From contig NZ_KB906674.1 in assembly GCF_000381545.1 (NCBI RefSeq), forward strand, positions 275,814 through 339,813: a stretch of DNA of 64,000 nt, read 5' to 3'. The notes beneath the pieces are model-generated. The model made no database searches, was not told the DNA's origin, and saw only the letters and a program-made list of their open reading frames with translations. This document shows, in pieces, positions 33,897 to 42,825 of this stretch. The stretch is from Rhodonellum psychrophilum GCM71 = DSM 17998 (GTDB taxonomy: Bacteria > Bacteroidota > Bacteroidia > Cytophagales > Cyclobacteriaceae). The position numbers and the translations under genes were made by a program. Numbering within the stretch: the stretch's first letter is position 1; each line of letters begins with the position of its first letter.

Positions 33897-35405
33897 ATGA
33901 AAACGATGAAGAATTACATAGCAGCAATATCCATTTGTTTGGTCATGGGATCATGCAGTTGGGATGACTTTGGGGATTTAAATGTCAATCCAAACGAATC
34001 TACTTCACCGAAGACCAGTGCATTGCTTACCAATAGTATGTTGACAACTGGTGGGAATGTCTTGGCTACTCAAGGCGCCCTTTATGTTCAACATATTTCC
34101 AATAAGCAATACACCTCTGCGGATAATTATCAGACGATTAATTTCGCCTCAGATTTTTGGTACAATGGCCCTTTGGCAGATCTCCAGAAAATCATTGAGA
34201 TCAACTCCAATGAGTTGACCAAAGTAGTTGCATCAGCAGATGGATCAAATGAAAACCAGATAGCGATTGCCAAAATTATGCAATCGTATTATTTCTTGTT
34301 TTTGACTGATCGTTGGGGCGATCTTCCGTATTCTGAAGCGCTTAAAGGGAATGAAGGAATACTCACTCCTAAGTTTGATCCACAATCGGAAATATACGAT
34401 GGATGTATTCAGGCACTCAAAGATGCTTCGGCCATGATCGTTACAGGGCCTGGTACAATTCCGGTTAAAGGAGATATTCTATTGAATGGAAATATGGAGT
34501 TGTGGAAAAAGGTTTCCAACACAATCCGCTTGGTAGCTGCGCAAAGGCTCTCTAAAGTTAACCCAACCAAGGCCGCTGCAGAATTTGCATTGGCTTTTAA
34601 TGTAGGGGTTATTGCACTCGATAATTCAGAAAATGTAATGTTCAAGTATTTGAATATTCAGACCTATGAAAATCCATACTACAGTTCTTTTGTCTCCCAA
34701 GGGCGTTTGGATTGGACAGTTGCAGATCCAGTGATGAATTTTATGCAATTGAATTCCTACGCAAGTCCCCATAATGGATCAAGAGGGAAGATGGATAAGC
34801 TGGCTGATCCCCGCTTACCGGTTTATGCCAATCCTTTGGAAAATACGACCAATCAGTTTGTTGGGATGCCTTATGGTTTGTCAGAGGCTGATGCGGGTTC
34901 AATTCCGAATTCTAGGGTGTCATTTTTGGGGAATGCCTTTAGGCAACAAAATTCCCCTGCCTATATCTACACTTCTGCACAGATTGCTTTCGCATTGGCG
35001 GAAGGGGTTGTTAGAGGTTGGATTCCTGGAAATGCCAAATCCTATTACGATCAAGGAATTCAGGCTTCTCTAAATCAACATGGAGTTGGTTCTTCCTTCG
35101 ATGCTTACATGACGAATACTGAAGTGGCATTTAGTTCCGGAAGGGAGCTGGAGCAAATCCTAACGCAAAAATGGATTGCTCTTTTTCCAAATGGATACGA
35201 GGCATGGGCAGAATGGAGAAGAACTGGGATTCCAAGTCTTACGCCTGCGGCCAATGCGCTGACTCCAAGCTTGCAGATTCCTAGAAGACAAGCATATGGT
35301 ACCACTGAAGCGAATTTGAACACTGAAAATCATCAGGAAGCACTCACCCGTCAAGGCTTTTCAAGTGATGACCTGGATGGTCGCATATGGTGGGATGTTC
35401 AATAA
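33897..35405 (+). CDS. SusD/RagB family lipoprotein, copy 1
   Basis: Surface lipoprotein that caps the SusC barrel and captures substrate. The 502-aa protein has a lipoprotein signal with lipobox VMGSC (Cys20) and belongs to the SusD-like_2 group: DFGDLNVNPNESTSPK, ALYVQHISNKQYTSADNYQ, YYFLFLTDRWGDLPYSEAL, KGDILLNGNMELWKKVSNTIRLVAAQRLSKV, and LEQILTQKWIALFPNGYEAWAEWRRTGIP (the last two read as separate pieces). It forms a two-gene operon with susC copy 1 and is followed by a strong terminator. Confidence 0.95.
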   Translation: MKTMKNYIAAISICLVMGSCSWDDFGDLNVNPNESTSPKTSALLTNSMLTTGGNVLATQGALYVQHISNKQYTSADNYQTINFASDFWYNGPLADLQKIIEINSNELTKVVASADGSNENQIAIAKIMQSYYFLFLTDRWGDLPYSEALKGNEGILTPKFDPQSEIYDGCIQALKDASAMIVTGPGTIPVKGDILLNGNMELWKKVSNTIRLVAAQRLSKVNPTKAAAEFALAFNVGVIALDNSENVMFKYLNIQTYENPYYSSFVSQGRLDWTVADPVMNFMQLNSYASPHNGSRGKMDKLADPRLPVYANPLENTTNQFVGMPYGLSEADAGSIPNSRVSFLGNAFRQQNSPAYIYTSAQIAFALAEGVVRGWIPGNAKSYYDQGIQASLNQHGVGSSFDAYMTNTEVAFSSGRELEQILTQKWIALFPNGYEAWAEWRRTGIPSLTPAANALTPSLQIPRRQAYGTTEANLNTENHQEALTRQGFSSDDLDGRIWWDVQ

Positions 35406-35420
35406 TTGGATTTATGATCT

Positions 35421-35468
35421 GATTCAAATAAAAAAAGGGGCTTTTAAGCCCCTTTTTTTATTTGAATC
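35421..35468 (+). terminator. Terminator of susCD operon 1
   Basis: A perfect 23-bp palindromic hairpin (35421-35443 with 35446-35468), core AAGGGGCTT/AAGCCCC with seven-base A and T runs. It can stop transcription in both directions. Confidence 0.93.
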
Positions 35469-35520
35469 AATCCTTGGATGCAAGTAGGCAGGTAGGACCT
35501 CATCTGTGGTGCAGCGCTTG

Positions 35521-35634
35521 AACCCAAAATAAAAATTCCGTTTCAATCCCATTTGGAAACCTATTGTCTATTCAAACTTACTTAATCAAGTTAGATGCTT
35601 TACGTTACTTTTTCGATGTCTTAGAATTCGGGTT
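35521..35634 (-). repeat. Dispersed intergenic repeat, copy H (reverse, internally deleted)
   Basis: Read on the minus strand it begins AACCCGAATTCTAAGACATC, contains AAAGTAACGTAAAGCATCTA, AATAGGTTTCCAAATGGG and TTGAAACGG, and ends TTTTGGGTT. The first ~90 nt match the extra 5' segment found only in copy E (49363). The central GAAAATCAG...CAGACTGGAAT part is missing. The stretch 35635-36258 between this copy and the second susC leader is AT-rich with no gene supported. Confidence 0.65.
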
Positions 35635-36258
35635 TAATGTAGGAGACCTTGTCAGAGAAACTACGGAGCGCCCTTTCTTCAATCTCTCAAAGGTCAGAAC
35701 ATTCCAAGTTCCCTGCCGAGAGAATTAGGGTTCAACTCTTCCTACCCATTGGTTTTGGCCCTTTGGATTTCCCGAATGGATCTAAATTGGGATACTCTTT
35801 TGGGATTTATTCGGTTTTTATAACCAGGAGTGTGGTAAAAATTTTATTTGGTTTAGAATATGAACCCAATTTTGTTAAAATGAATAAAGTTGGGTTTTAA
35901 ATTCTGTAAATCTAAAGTCTAAATAACATTTTTAAAATTTTAGGGTTTTTTTTGACCCTGAAATTTATTTTTAAGCAATTTTAAATTTATTCTGGACCCC
36001 TTATTTATTTTTTTTCAGAATGAAATAAAAATTTATAGATAGGCTGTCTCATAAAATTTGCTGAAAGTATTCAGCTGGATTGTTTTTTGTTTAAAGTCAG
36101 TATAAATGATATTTATTGAAATAAACACAAGAAAAAATGCTTTTTTTAATAAAAATATAAAATATATGCCGTAAAAATGAATTTAGTACCGATGTTGTTG
36201 AATTTAATTGAACAAAATAAAATTTTTATTTATTGTCAAATGAATTCTTTTTGCATTA

Positions 36259-36293
36259 AAAATTTGGCAAAAAAGGCATTCCTGCCAAATTTT
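36259..36293 (+). promoter_or_regulatory. Inverted repeat upstream of the second susC
   Basis: AAAATTTGGCA and TGCCAAATTTT form a perfect 11-bp inverted repeat separated by 13 nt, 225 bp before the susC start and just before the leader block shared with susC copy 1. Copy 1 has no equivalent, so it may be an operator specific to operon 2. Confidence 0.4.
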
Positions 36294-36301
36294 CAGCTTT
36301 T

Positions 36302-36517
36302 TCAACCGTCCACACAAAAAAATGGCCACTTATTGTAATCAGATCCTCTAAATGTTAATTAAACGTTAAGCTATGTTAATATTTCAATAACGGATGCTTT
36401 TTAATTGAATAATGGGGTATTGTTCTGAAAAATTCAGATAATCCAACTAAAAAGAGGCATATTTTGAAATGTGCGATAATTGATTTTTATTTACGCATCA
36501 ACTAAACTAAATACCTT
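36302..36517 (+). promoter_or_regulatory. Leader of susC copy 2, duplicated at the first susC
   Basis: Carries the two blocks described for 30501-30717 at -216 and within 45 bp of the ATG. Conservation at the ends with divergence between them suggests the ends are functional (promoter and translation-initiation region). Confidence 0.55.
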
Positions 36518-39500
36518 ATGAGAAAAGCTTTACTCCTTGTTCTTGCGCTTTTCACGATGGCTCTCAGCTATGAAGTGTCGGCGCAACAACGGGTAATTAC
36601 CGGAAAGGTAATTTCCGAGGAAGATGGTTTGGGCCTGCCAGGCGCATCCATCCTAGTCAAAGGGACTACAGTGGGTACTACCACCGATTTGGATGGTAAC
36701 TACTCCATCAATGTCCCCGCAGGATCAAATGTTCTGATCTACTCCTTTATTGGTTTGAAGACCAAAGAAGAAGCAATCGGTAACAGGTCCGTTATCAATG
36801 TCACCCTCAATATCGATGCTGCCCAGCTTTCAGAAGTGGTTGTAACGGCGATCGGTATCGAAAGGGAAAAGAAGGCATTGGGTTATGCTGTTTCTTCCGT
36901 AGGAGAAGAGCAGATTTCTAATCGCCCTGAGGCCGATGTCTCTAGGGTATTGCAGGGTAAAGTAGCCGGTGTAAACATTACCGCCACAAACGGGATGTCC
37001 GGTTCAGGTACCAATATCATCATCAGGGGATATTCCTCTGCTACCGGATCCAACCAGCCTCTGTTTATTGTTGATGGTGTTCCTTTCAGTACAGGAACCA
37101 ATGCTGCCAATGGATTCAGTACCGGTGGAGCCACTACTTCCTCCCGTTTCTTGGATATTGATCCCAACAACATCGAAAGTGTAAACGTGTTGAAAGGTCT
37201 TTCCGCCACCGTATTGTATGGCGACCAGGGAAGAAACGGTGTAATCTTGATTACAACCAAATCCGGTGCTGCAAAAAGAAGACCAGCAGAAGTGACTGTC
37301 AACCAGTCTTTCTTCACCAACAAAGCGGCTTCTCTTCCAACATTCGGGAATATTTACGGAAATGGTTTCCAACAGCAGCCAGGATTCTTCTTCTCCAACT
37401 TTGGACCAAGAATGGATACAGGGTTACAGGTTAATCATCCGGTTGCGGCCTCAGGTTTGGCCAGTATCAGAAACGCTTTCCCAGAATTTAGAAATCCAGA
37501 CGGTACGCCTATCTTGTATGACTACAAAGCCTATGAAGACATCAGTACTGCTTTCTTTAGAACAGGTTTGGTTTCCAATACTTCTTTACAAATGTCAGGT
37601 TCTTCGGACAAAACAGGCTTCAGCGCCTCTTTTGGCTATACCAAGGATCAGGGATTTACACCTGGAAATGAGCTTCAGAAATTCAATTTTGGTTTGGGTG
37701 TAAACTCAGCCATTACTGATAAACTTTCCGTGAACTCTTCCTTTACCTTCGCCATTACGGATTTGGAAACACCTCCGGTAAATGCGGCCTTCGGTTCAGG
37801 TGCAAGTGGTGGTATTCCATCCGTATTTGCCAACGTATTGTACACTCCAAGATCGGTGGATATCGCGAATTTGCCATTTGAGAATCCGGTGGATAGAAGT
37901 TCTGTTTATTACAGATCAGGAAATGACCAGACCAATCCCCTTTGGTTGGCGAAATATTATAGAAACACAAGCTTGGTGAATCGTTTCTTCAATTCAACTT
38001 CGTTGAACTATGACGTAAACGATAATTTCTCTGTTACCTACAGGATTGGTTTGGATACCTACACCGAACAGCGTGACAATATGTACAACAAAGGCGGCGG
38101 AACAGGGTCAAGTGTTCTTGTCAATTCGGGGTACTTCAGGTCTTTGAGCATCAGAAACACCATCTGGAACCAGGATTTGGTCATCAACTTCAAAAAAGAC
38201 CTTTCCGAAAAAATAGGATTCAGTGCCTTGATAGGAGGAAACTCCAGGTATGATTCCTATGCTCAGGATGGTATTGTTTCCACAGGGCAGTTGGCGTTTG
38301 ATCTCTTTAGACATACCAACTTCCTTACTTCAGCATCAAGAGATCCATTTAATGGTGCAGCATTGAACTTTACCCAGGAAGAAAGAAGAATGGGGGTTTA
38401 TGCAGCGGTTACTTTGGATTATAATGATTATTTGTTCTTGAACCTTTCTGCAAGAAATGATTGGACATCAACTGTTGAAAAAGAAAACAGAAGAATTCTT
38501 TATCCAGGTGCATCTGTTTCTTTCTTGCCTAGCCAGGCTTTTAATTGGAATTCCAGTACTGTCAATGATCTTAAATTGAGATTTGGATACGGTACGTCAG
38601 CAGGGTTTCCAAGCCCTTACAGAACCAGGAATATTTTGGAACAAAATGCTCAGTCTTTCGAAAGAGGAGGAAGTGTTTTTCAATCCCAATCTGTGAGCAG
38701 ACGTTTGGGAAATCCAAATTTGAAACCTGAGTTGCACGAAGAATTTGAGTTTGGTGTAGAATCAGCCATGTTCAATAACAAATTGAGACTTGACCTTTCG
38801 GTGTATCAGAAAAACACGAAGGATCTGATCACTGGTGCGCCAATTGATCCGGCCACTGGTTATACACTTACTGAAATCAACATCGGTAAAATCAGAAACA
38901 GGGGAGTTGAACTTCAGGCCACCGCCACTCCAGTAAGTACAGCGTCCGGCTTTAGCTGGGAATCCATTGTGAATTTCGGGCTTTACAGAACCATCGTGAT
39001 GGAACTTGGTGGAGGATTGGAAGAAGTGGTCGTATCGGGATTTACCGATTTGGGTAACTTCGCCATACCAGGCAAACCTTTCAACATTATCAAAGGAACC
39101 GGTTTTGCAAGAGATGAGCAAACGGGACAGCCAATCGTATTACCCAATGGAGATTACCAAACCGCTGCTGAATTGGTTGAATTGGGTGATCCTAATCCAG
39201 CTTGGACAGGATCTTGGATCAATACCTTTAGGTATAAAGGTTTGAGCTTGAACGTCATGATGGAATACAGACACAAAGGGACCATTTTCTCGAACACCGT
39301 AACGGCCTCTTTGGCAAGGGGTGTGACGAAAGATCCTGTAGTGGATAGGGAATTGACCTTTATCCTTCCTGGTGTCAAACAAGATGGAACGCCAAATGAT
39401 ATTCAAATCACAGCTTCAAACTACTTCTTCAATCAATACCATACTGGTGCTGACGAATCCAACATCTTTGATGGAAGTACCATCAGACTAAGAGAAGTAT

Positions 39501-39727
39501 CCTTGGGTTATGATATCCCATCCAACTTGGTTAGCAAAACGCCATTCAAACGTGCTTCAATAGCTTTGAGTGGAACCAACCTTTGGTTTAGAGCTTTGAA
39601 CTTCCCTCCAAACATGAACTTTGATACGGATGTATTGGGACTTGGTGTTGGGAATGGTTTAGGCTTTGATTTTGTAACTGGTCCTAGCTCCAGAAGATTT
39701 GGTGGTACAGTAACCCTTTCTTTCTAA
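36518..39727 (+). CDS. SusC/RagA family TonB-dependent outer-membrane transporter, copy 2
   Basis: 1069-aa outer-membrane importer with the domain order of copy 1: signal peptide (1-22), regulatory-like domain (~26-105), SEVVVTAIGIER, plug (IIIRGYSSATGSNQPLFIVDG, NVLKGLSATVLYGDQGRNGVI), and a barrel ending RRFGGTVTLSF. The N-terminal ~110 residues are nearly the same as in copy 1, but the plug and barrel differ throughout, so the two transporters should take different substrates. It starts a three-gene operon with a susD and an extra lipoprotein. Confidence 0.96.
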   Translation: MRKALLLVLALFTMALSYEVSAQQRVITGKVISEEDGLGLPGASILVKGTTVGTTTDLDGNYSINVPAGSNVLIYSFIGLKTKEEAIGNRSVINVTLNIDAAQLSEVVVTAIGIEREKKALGYAVSSVGEEQISNRPEADVSRVLQGKVAGVNITATNGMSGSGTNIIIRGYSSATGSNQPLFIVDGVPFSTGTNAANGFSTGGATTSSRFLDIDPNNIESVNVLKGLSATVLYGDQGRNGVILITTKSGAAKRRPAEVTVNQSFFTNKAASLPTFGNIYGNGFQQQPGFFFSNFGPRMDTGLQVNHPVAASGLASIRNAFPEFRNPDGTPILYDYKAYEDISTAFFRTGLVSNTSLQMSGSSDKTGFSASFGYTKDQGFTPGNELQKFNFGLGVNSAITDKLSVNSSFTFAITDLETPPVNAAFGSGASGGIPSVFANVLYTPRSVDIANLPFENPVDRSSVYYRSGNDQTNPLWLAKYYRNTSLVNRFFNSTSLNYDVNDNFSVTYRIGLDTYTEQRDNMYNKGGGTGSSVLVNSGYFRSLSIRNTIWNQDLVINFKKDLSEKIGFSALIGGNSRYDSYAQDGIVSTGQLAFDLFRHTNFLTSASRDPFNGAALNFTQEERRMGVYAAVTLDYNDYLFLNLSARNDWTSTVEKENRRILYPGASVSFLPSQAFNWNSSTVNDLKLRFGYGTSAGFPSPYRTRNILEQNAQSFERGGSVFQSQSVSRRLGNPNLKPELHEEFEFGVESAMFNNKLRLDLSVYQKNTKDLITGAPIDPATGYTLTEINIGKIRNRGVELQATATPVSTASGFSWESIVNFGLYRTIVMELGGGLEEVVVSGFTDLGNFAIPGKPFNIIKGTGFARDEQTGQPIVLPNGDYQTAAELVELGDPNPAWTGSWINTFRYKGLSLNVMMEYRHKGTIFSNTVTASLARGVTKDPVVDRELTFILPGVKQDGTPNDIQITASNYFFNQYHTGADESNIFDGSTIRLREVSLGYDIPSNLVSKTPFKRASIALSGTNLWFRALNFPPNMNFDTDVLGLGVGNGLGFDFVTGPSSRRFGGTVTLSF

Positions 39728-39746
39728 TCCCCAAAACGAAAAGACA

Positions 39747-41387
39747 ATGAAAATAAAATTATATAGCCTATTTATCGCCTTGAGTGTTTTGGTGGTAAGT
39801 TCCTGCGATTTGAATTTGCAAGACGATCCAAATGAGGTGACGCCGGGAACTGCATCTCCTAATTTAGTACTGAATAAAATCCAGGTTGATTTTGCCGGTT
39901 TCTTCAATACTACTGGAAACAATGGGATGCGATTGACCCGGGTTTTGGGACAGCCTAGTAACCTTTATGAGCAGGCATATGTGCCTGTGAATTTCAACGG
40001 GATTTGGACCACGGGATATGCAGATATCCTGAACGATATCAAATTTCTTGAGCCATTGGCTGAAACAGCAGGATTTAAAAGACACCTTGGTATCGCCAGG
40101 ACAATCAAAGCCTATGTTTTGTTGACAATGGTTGATTATTTTGATGCAGTACCTTTGACTGAAGCTTTGGATCCAGCCAATTTCAACCCGGTTGTGGATC
40201 CAGGTGCCCAAGTTTACCAGGCTGCATTCGCTGCCTTGGCACAAGCAAGACTTGATTTTGCAGCCCCTTCAGTTGGGACGCCAAATGATTTCTTTTACGC
40301 AAATGATGCAGCCAAATGGCTCAAATTGATCAATTCTTTGGAATTGAAATACCATTTGAACAGAAAGCTTGTGGATGCATCGGGAAGTACTTCAGCGATC
40401 AATGCTTTGATTGCTGCTAACAATTTCATTGCGCCCGGACAGGAATTCGTTTTCAGATATGGAACGAGCTTGACCAATCCTGATTCACGTCACCCGCGGT
40501 TTGCCGCTTATGGTGCCGGCGGAGGAGACTATCAGTCCACATGGTACATGTATCATTTGACTGAGGAAAAAGGGTTTGATGATCCAAGAGCGAGATATTA
40601 CTTCTACAGACAAGTACTCGTAAATCCAACTGATCCTGACAAGCTTAGATGTCTTTCTGAAATTGCGCCCGGCCATTATCTTGCTGGTGGATTTCCATTC
40701 TGCTTGCCTGGTGACAGAGGTTACTGGGGAAGAGACCATTTGAATGCTGAAGGTATTCCGCCGGATGGATTTGATAGAACGGTGTGGGGTATTTATCCCG
40801 CTGGAGGCAGATTCGACAATAATTCTGGCGCTCCTGTTAGTTCTCCAACATTAGGTGGACTTGGAGCGGGTATCCAGCCGATTATGTTGCCAGCCTTCGT
40901 TGACTTTATGTTGGCGGAAGCGATCCAGACAATGGATGGTGTTTCTGGAGATCCAAAAGCGCTTACACTTAGCGGGATCAAAAAGCACATGGATTATGTG
41001 AGGGCTTACTCGACTTCTACTGCAGACGCTGCCGCAATCACAACTTTCCAGCCGATAGCTGCATTCAATACTGCCGTAACGAATTACCTTACATTCGTTG
41101 CAAGTGAATGGGATGCTGCTCCTGCGGGAAGGAAGATGAATATCATCGGTAGAGAATATTGGTTGTCTTTGTACGGAAGTGGCAATGAAGCCTATAACCT
41201 TTACAGAAGAACTGGTCAGCCTGATGGCATGCAGCCTGGCTTGATTGCAAATTTCGGTGATTTCCCTAGATCCTTTTTCTATCCAAATAACTATTTGGTG
41301 ACGAATACAAGCGCATCTCAGAAGGCTTCTCAGCGTTTGCGAGTATTCTGGGATACCAATCCTGAAGGAAATGCTTGGGTGTATTAA
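39747..41387 (+). CDS. SusD/RagB family lipoprotein, copy 2
   Basis: 546-aa SusD-like_2 surface lipoprotein with lipobox VVSSC (Cys20). Recognisable segments are LNLQDDPNEVTPGTASPNLV, RTIKAYVLLTMVDYFDAVPLTEAL, DAAKWLKLINSLELKYHLNRK, and near the end IIGREYWLSLYGSGNEAYNLYRRTGQPDG (read in two pieces). It is poorly conserved with copy 1 outside these. It lies 19 bp after susC copy 2 and 20 bp before the third operon gene. Confidence 0.95.
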   Translation: MKIKLYSLFIALSVLVVSSCDLNLQDDPNEVTPGTASPNLVLNKIQVDFAGFFNTTGNNGMRLTRVLGQPSNLYEQAYVPVNFNGIWTTGYADILNDIKFLEPLAETAGFKRHLGIARTIKAYVLLTMVDYFDAVPLTEALDPANFNPVVDPGAQVYQAAFAALAQARLDFAAPSVGTPNDFFYANDAAKWLKLINSLELKYHLNRKLVDASGSTSAINALIAANNFIAPGQEFVFRYGTSLTNPDSRHPRFAAYGAGGGDYQSTWYMYHLTEEKGFDDPRARYYFYRQVLVNPTDPDKLRCLSEIAPGHYLAGGFPFCLPGDRGYWGRDHLNAEGIPPDGFDRTVWGIYPAGGRFDNNSGAPVSSPTLGGLGAGIQPIMLPAFVDFMLAEAIQTMDGVSGDPKALTLSGIKKHMDYVRAYSTSTADAAAITTFQPIAAFNTAVTNYLTFVASEWDAAPAGRKMNIIGREYWLSLYGSGNEAYNLYRRTGQPDGMQPGLIANFGDFPRSFFYPNNYLVTNTSASQKASQRLRVFWDTNPEGNAWVY

Positions 41388-41407
41388 TCTATAAATAGCT
41401 AAAAAAT

Positions 41408-42358
41408 ATGAAAATACTAAAATATAGTTATGGATTGTTGGTTGCCTTGTTGGTCCTTGCGACCTCCTGCACTGACTTTGTAGAACCAAGAATTCCCTAT
41501 AAAACCTTTGATACGGCAACATATCTTAGGACGATAGCGAGAACAAGCGATAGTTTTAATTTCTTTGACCTCCAATCTTCCAAATTCGCATTGACCTTGG
41601 AAGCTGTGGATATCGAAGATGGAGCGACAGTGTCAACGGTGGAAATCAGAGTAAGACACAGAAGGTTGATTCCAGGTGTAGGTTTGGAATATACACCAAC
41701 AAATGATGTCTTGGTGAAGACCCTTAGTGCTTCCGATTTTGGACCAAATCCAAATAGCAGGTTCTTGAGAACTTCTTTTGAAGTTGCTGCCCTAGATGCA
41801 ATTACTGCCGTAGGTTTAACACCTGCACAGATTGAAGGTGGAGATACATTTGAATTCAGACTGGTGTTGACGACTACGAATGGAAGGGTTTTCTCTTCTG
41901 ACAATAGAAGTTCCGATGTGGCAGGTGGTTTCTTTTATGCTTCCCCTTTCTTGTACAATGTAGGTGTGGTTTGTCCGACAGCTTTGGGCGGTACTTACGC
42001 ATTCAGTACCGTGGTTACCAATTCTCCATATGCAAGATCATGTGAAGGAAAGGTTTTGACGGGAACCATTTCTCTGACTCCAGTTACCAACTCAACTGCC
42101 TATACTATTTCTGATGGTTCATTTGGGATGTTTGATTGCTCAGACTCAGGATGGGGTGCAGGAAACTTGCGTCTGAATGATTCCTGTGGAATACTTAATT
42201 TTACAGGTGCTGACAAGTACGGAAGTACTTATACTTTCACTTTCGTCAGCAACGATGGCAAAAACCTTGTATTTGATTGGATCACGACAGACAATGAGGC
42301 GAGTAGAACAACCCTTATTGCTCCAGCTGGTTTCACATGGCCAAGTACTTTGAGATAA
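41408..42358 (+). CDS. Unknown lipoprotein, third gene of susCD operon 2
   Basis: 316-aa lipoprotein with lipobox LATSC (Cys21). It is beta-rich, with YLRTIARTSDSFNFFDL, FALTLEAVDIEDGATVSTVEIRVRHRR, a VCPTALGGTYAFSTVV segment and four further cysteines (SCEGK, FDCSD, DSCGI) that could form disulfides. Its position directly after susD and its surface anchor suggest a SusE/SusF-like accessory substrate-binding protein, but no such domain was recognised. A terminator follows. The family is not identified. Confidence 0.85.
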   Translation: MKILKYSYGLLVALLVLATSCTDFVEPRIPYKTFDTATYLRTIARTSDSFNFFDLQSSKFALTLEAVDIEDGATVSTVEIRVRHRRLIPGVGLEYTPTNDVLVKTLSASDFGPNPNSRFLRTSFEVAALDAITAVGLTPAQIEGGDTFEFRLVLTTTNGRVFSSDNRSSDVAGGFFYASPFLYNVGVVCPTALGGTYAFSTVVTNSPYARSCEGKVLTGTISLTPVTNSTAYTISDGSFGMFDCSDSGWGAGNLRLNDSCGILNFTGADKYGSTYTFTFVSNDGKNLVFDWITTDNEASRTTLIAPAGFTWPSTLR

Positions 42359-42373
42359 TTGACTGAGTAAACT

Positions 42374-42426
42374 TTCTTCAAATAAAAAAGCAGCTCCCTA
42401 TGGGTGCTGCTTTTTTATTTGAAGAA
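42374..42426 (+). terminator. Terminator of susCD operon 2
   Basis: Perfect 21-bp arms (42374-42394 and 42406-42426) with the core AAAAAAGCAGC/GCTGCTTTTTT. Bidirectional in principle. Confidence 0.93.
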
Positions 42427-42459
42427 AATCATCACTTTTCTATTCAGTTTACTGCTTTA

Positions 42460-42624
42460 AACCCGTAACCTGCATTAGGTTTCTAAATTGGGTTAAACTG
42501 CAAGAAAATCAGACTATTGGAGCGTTAGGAGTATTTCCTCAGTGGAGAAGTCTATAATAGTTTACAATTGACGGATTGGTGATCAAATTTATGCGGGATC
42601 AGAAATGGTAATGCATCACAGGGG
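42460..42624 (+). repeat. Dispersed intergenic repeat, copy D
   Basis: Begins AACCCGTAACCTGCATTAGG and ends AATGCATCACAGGGG. Interior matches are GGTTTCTAAATTGGGTTAAAC, GCAAGAAAATCAGACTATTG and GTGGAGAAGTC, with a degenerate 3' half. It lies between operon 2 and sucA. Confidence 0.75.
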
Positions 42625-42795
42625 CAGAAAGGATATTATATTTGTCAAAGGCTATTTTTTAGAAATCAAACAGTTAAAATTATTTCTCTTTATCAAAATT
42701 AAAAAATAAAATTCCGTTACTGACGAGTAGAGGTCTGATTTCCAATAATATTTGGGTATCCGAATATGCAATTTTTATATCAATTAATTTGAATC

Positions 42796-42803
42796 TACAT
42801 TTG
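42796..42803 (+). promoter_or_regulatory. sucA: -7 element of sucA
   Basis: TACATTTG matches TAnnTTTG, 22 bp before the sucA ATG. No TTG is present at the -33 position. Confidence 0.45.
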
Positions 42804-42825
42804 TAAGGTTAGCAAAAACTCAAAC

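Noticed and set aside
35863-35896. AACCCAA...TTGGGTT inverted repeat resembling the ends of the dispersed repeat
   Set aside because: The interior shares nothing with the repeat family; the short inverted ends alone could be chance.
35649-35900. 83-codon frame before susC copy 2
   Set aside because: No recognisable family; it sits among repeat remnants and ends in an AT-rich region.
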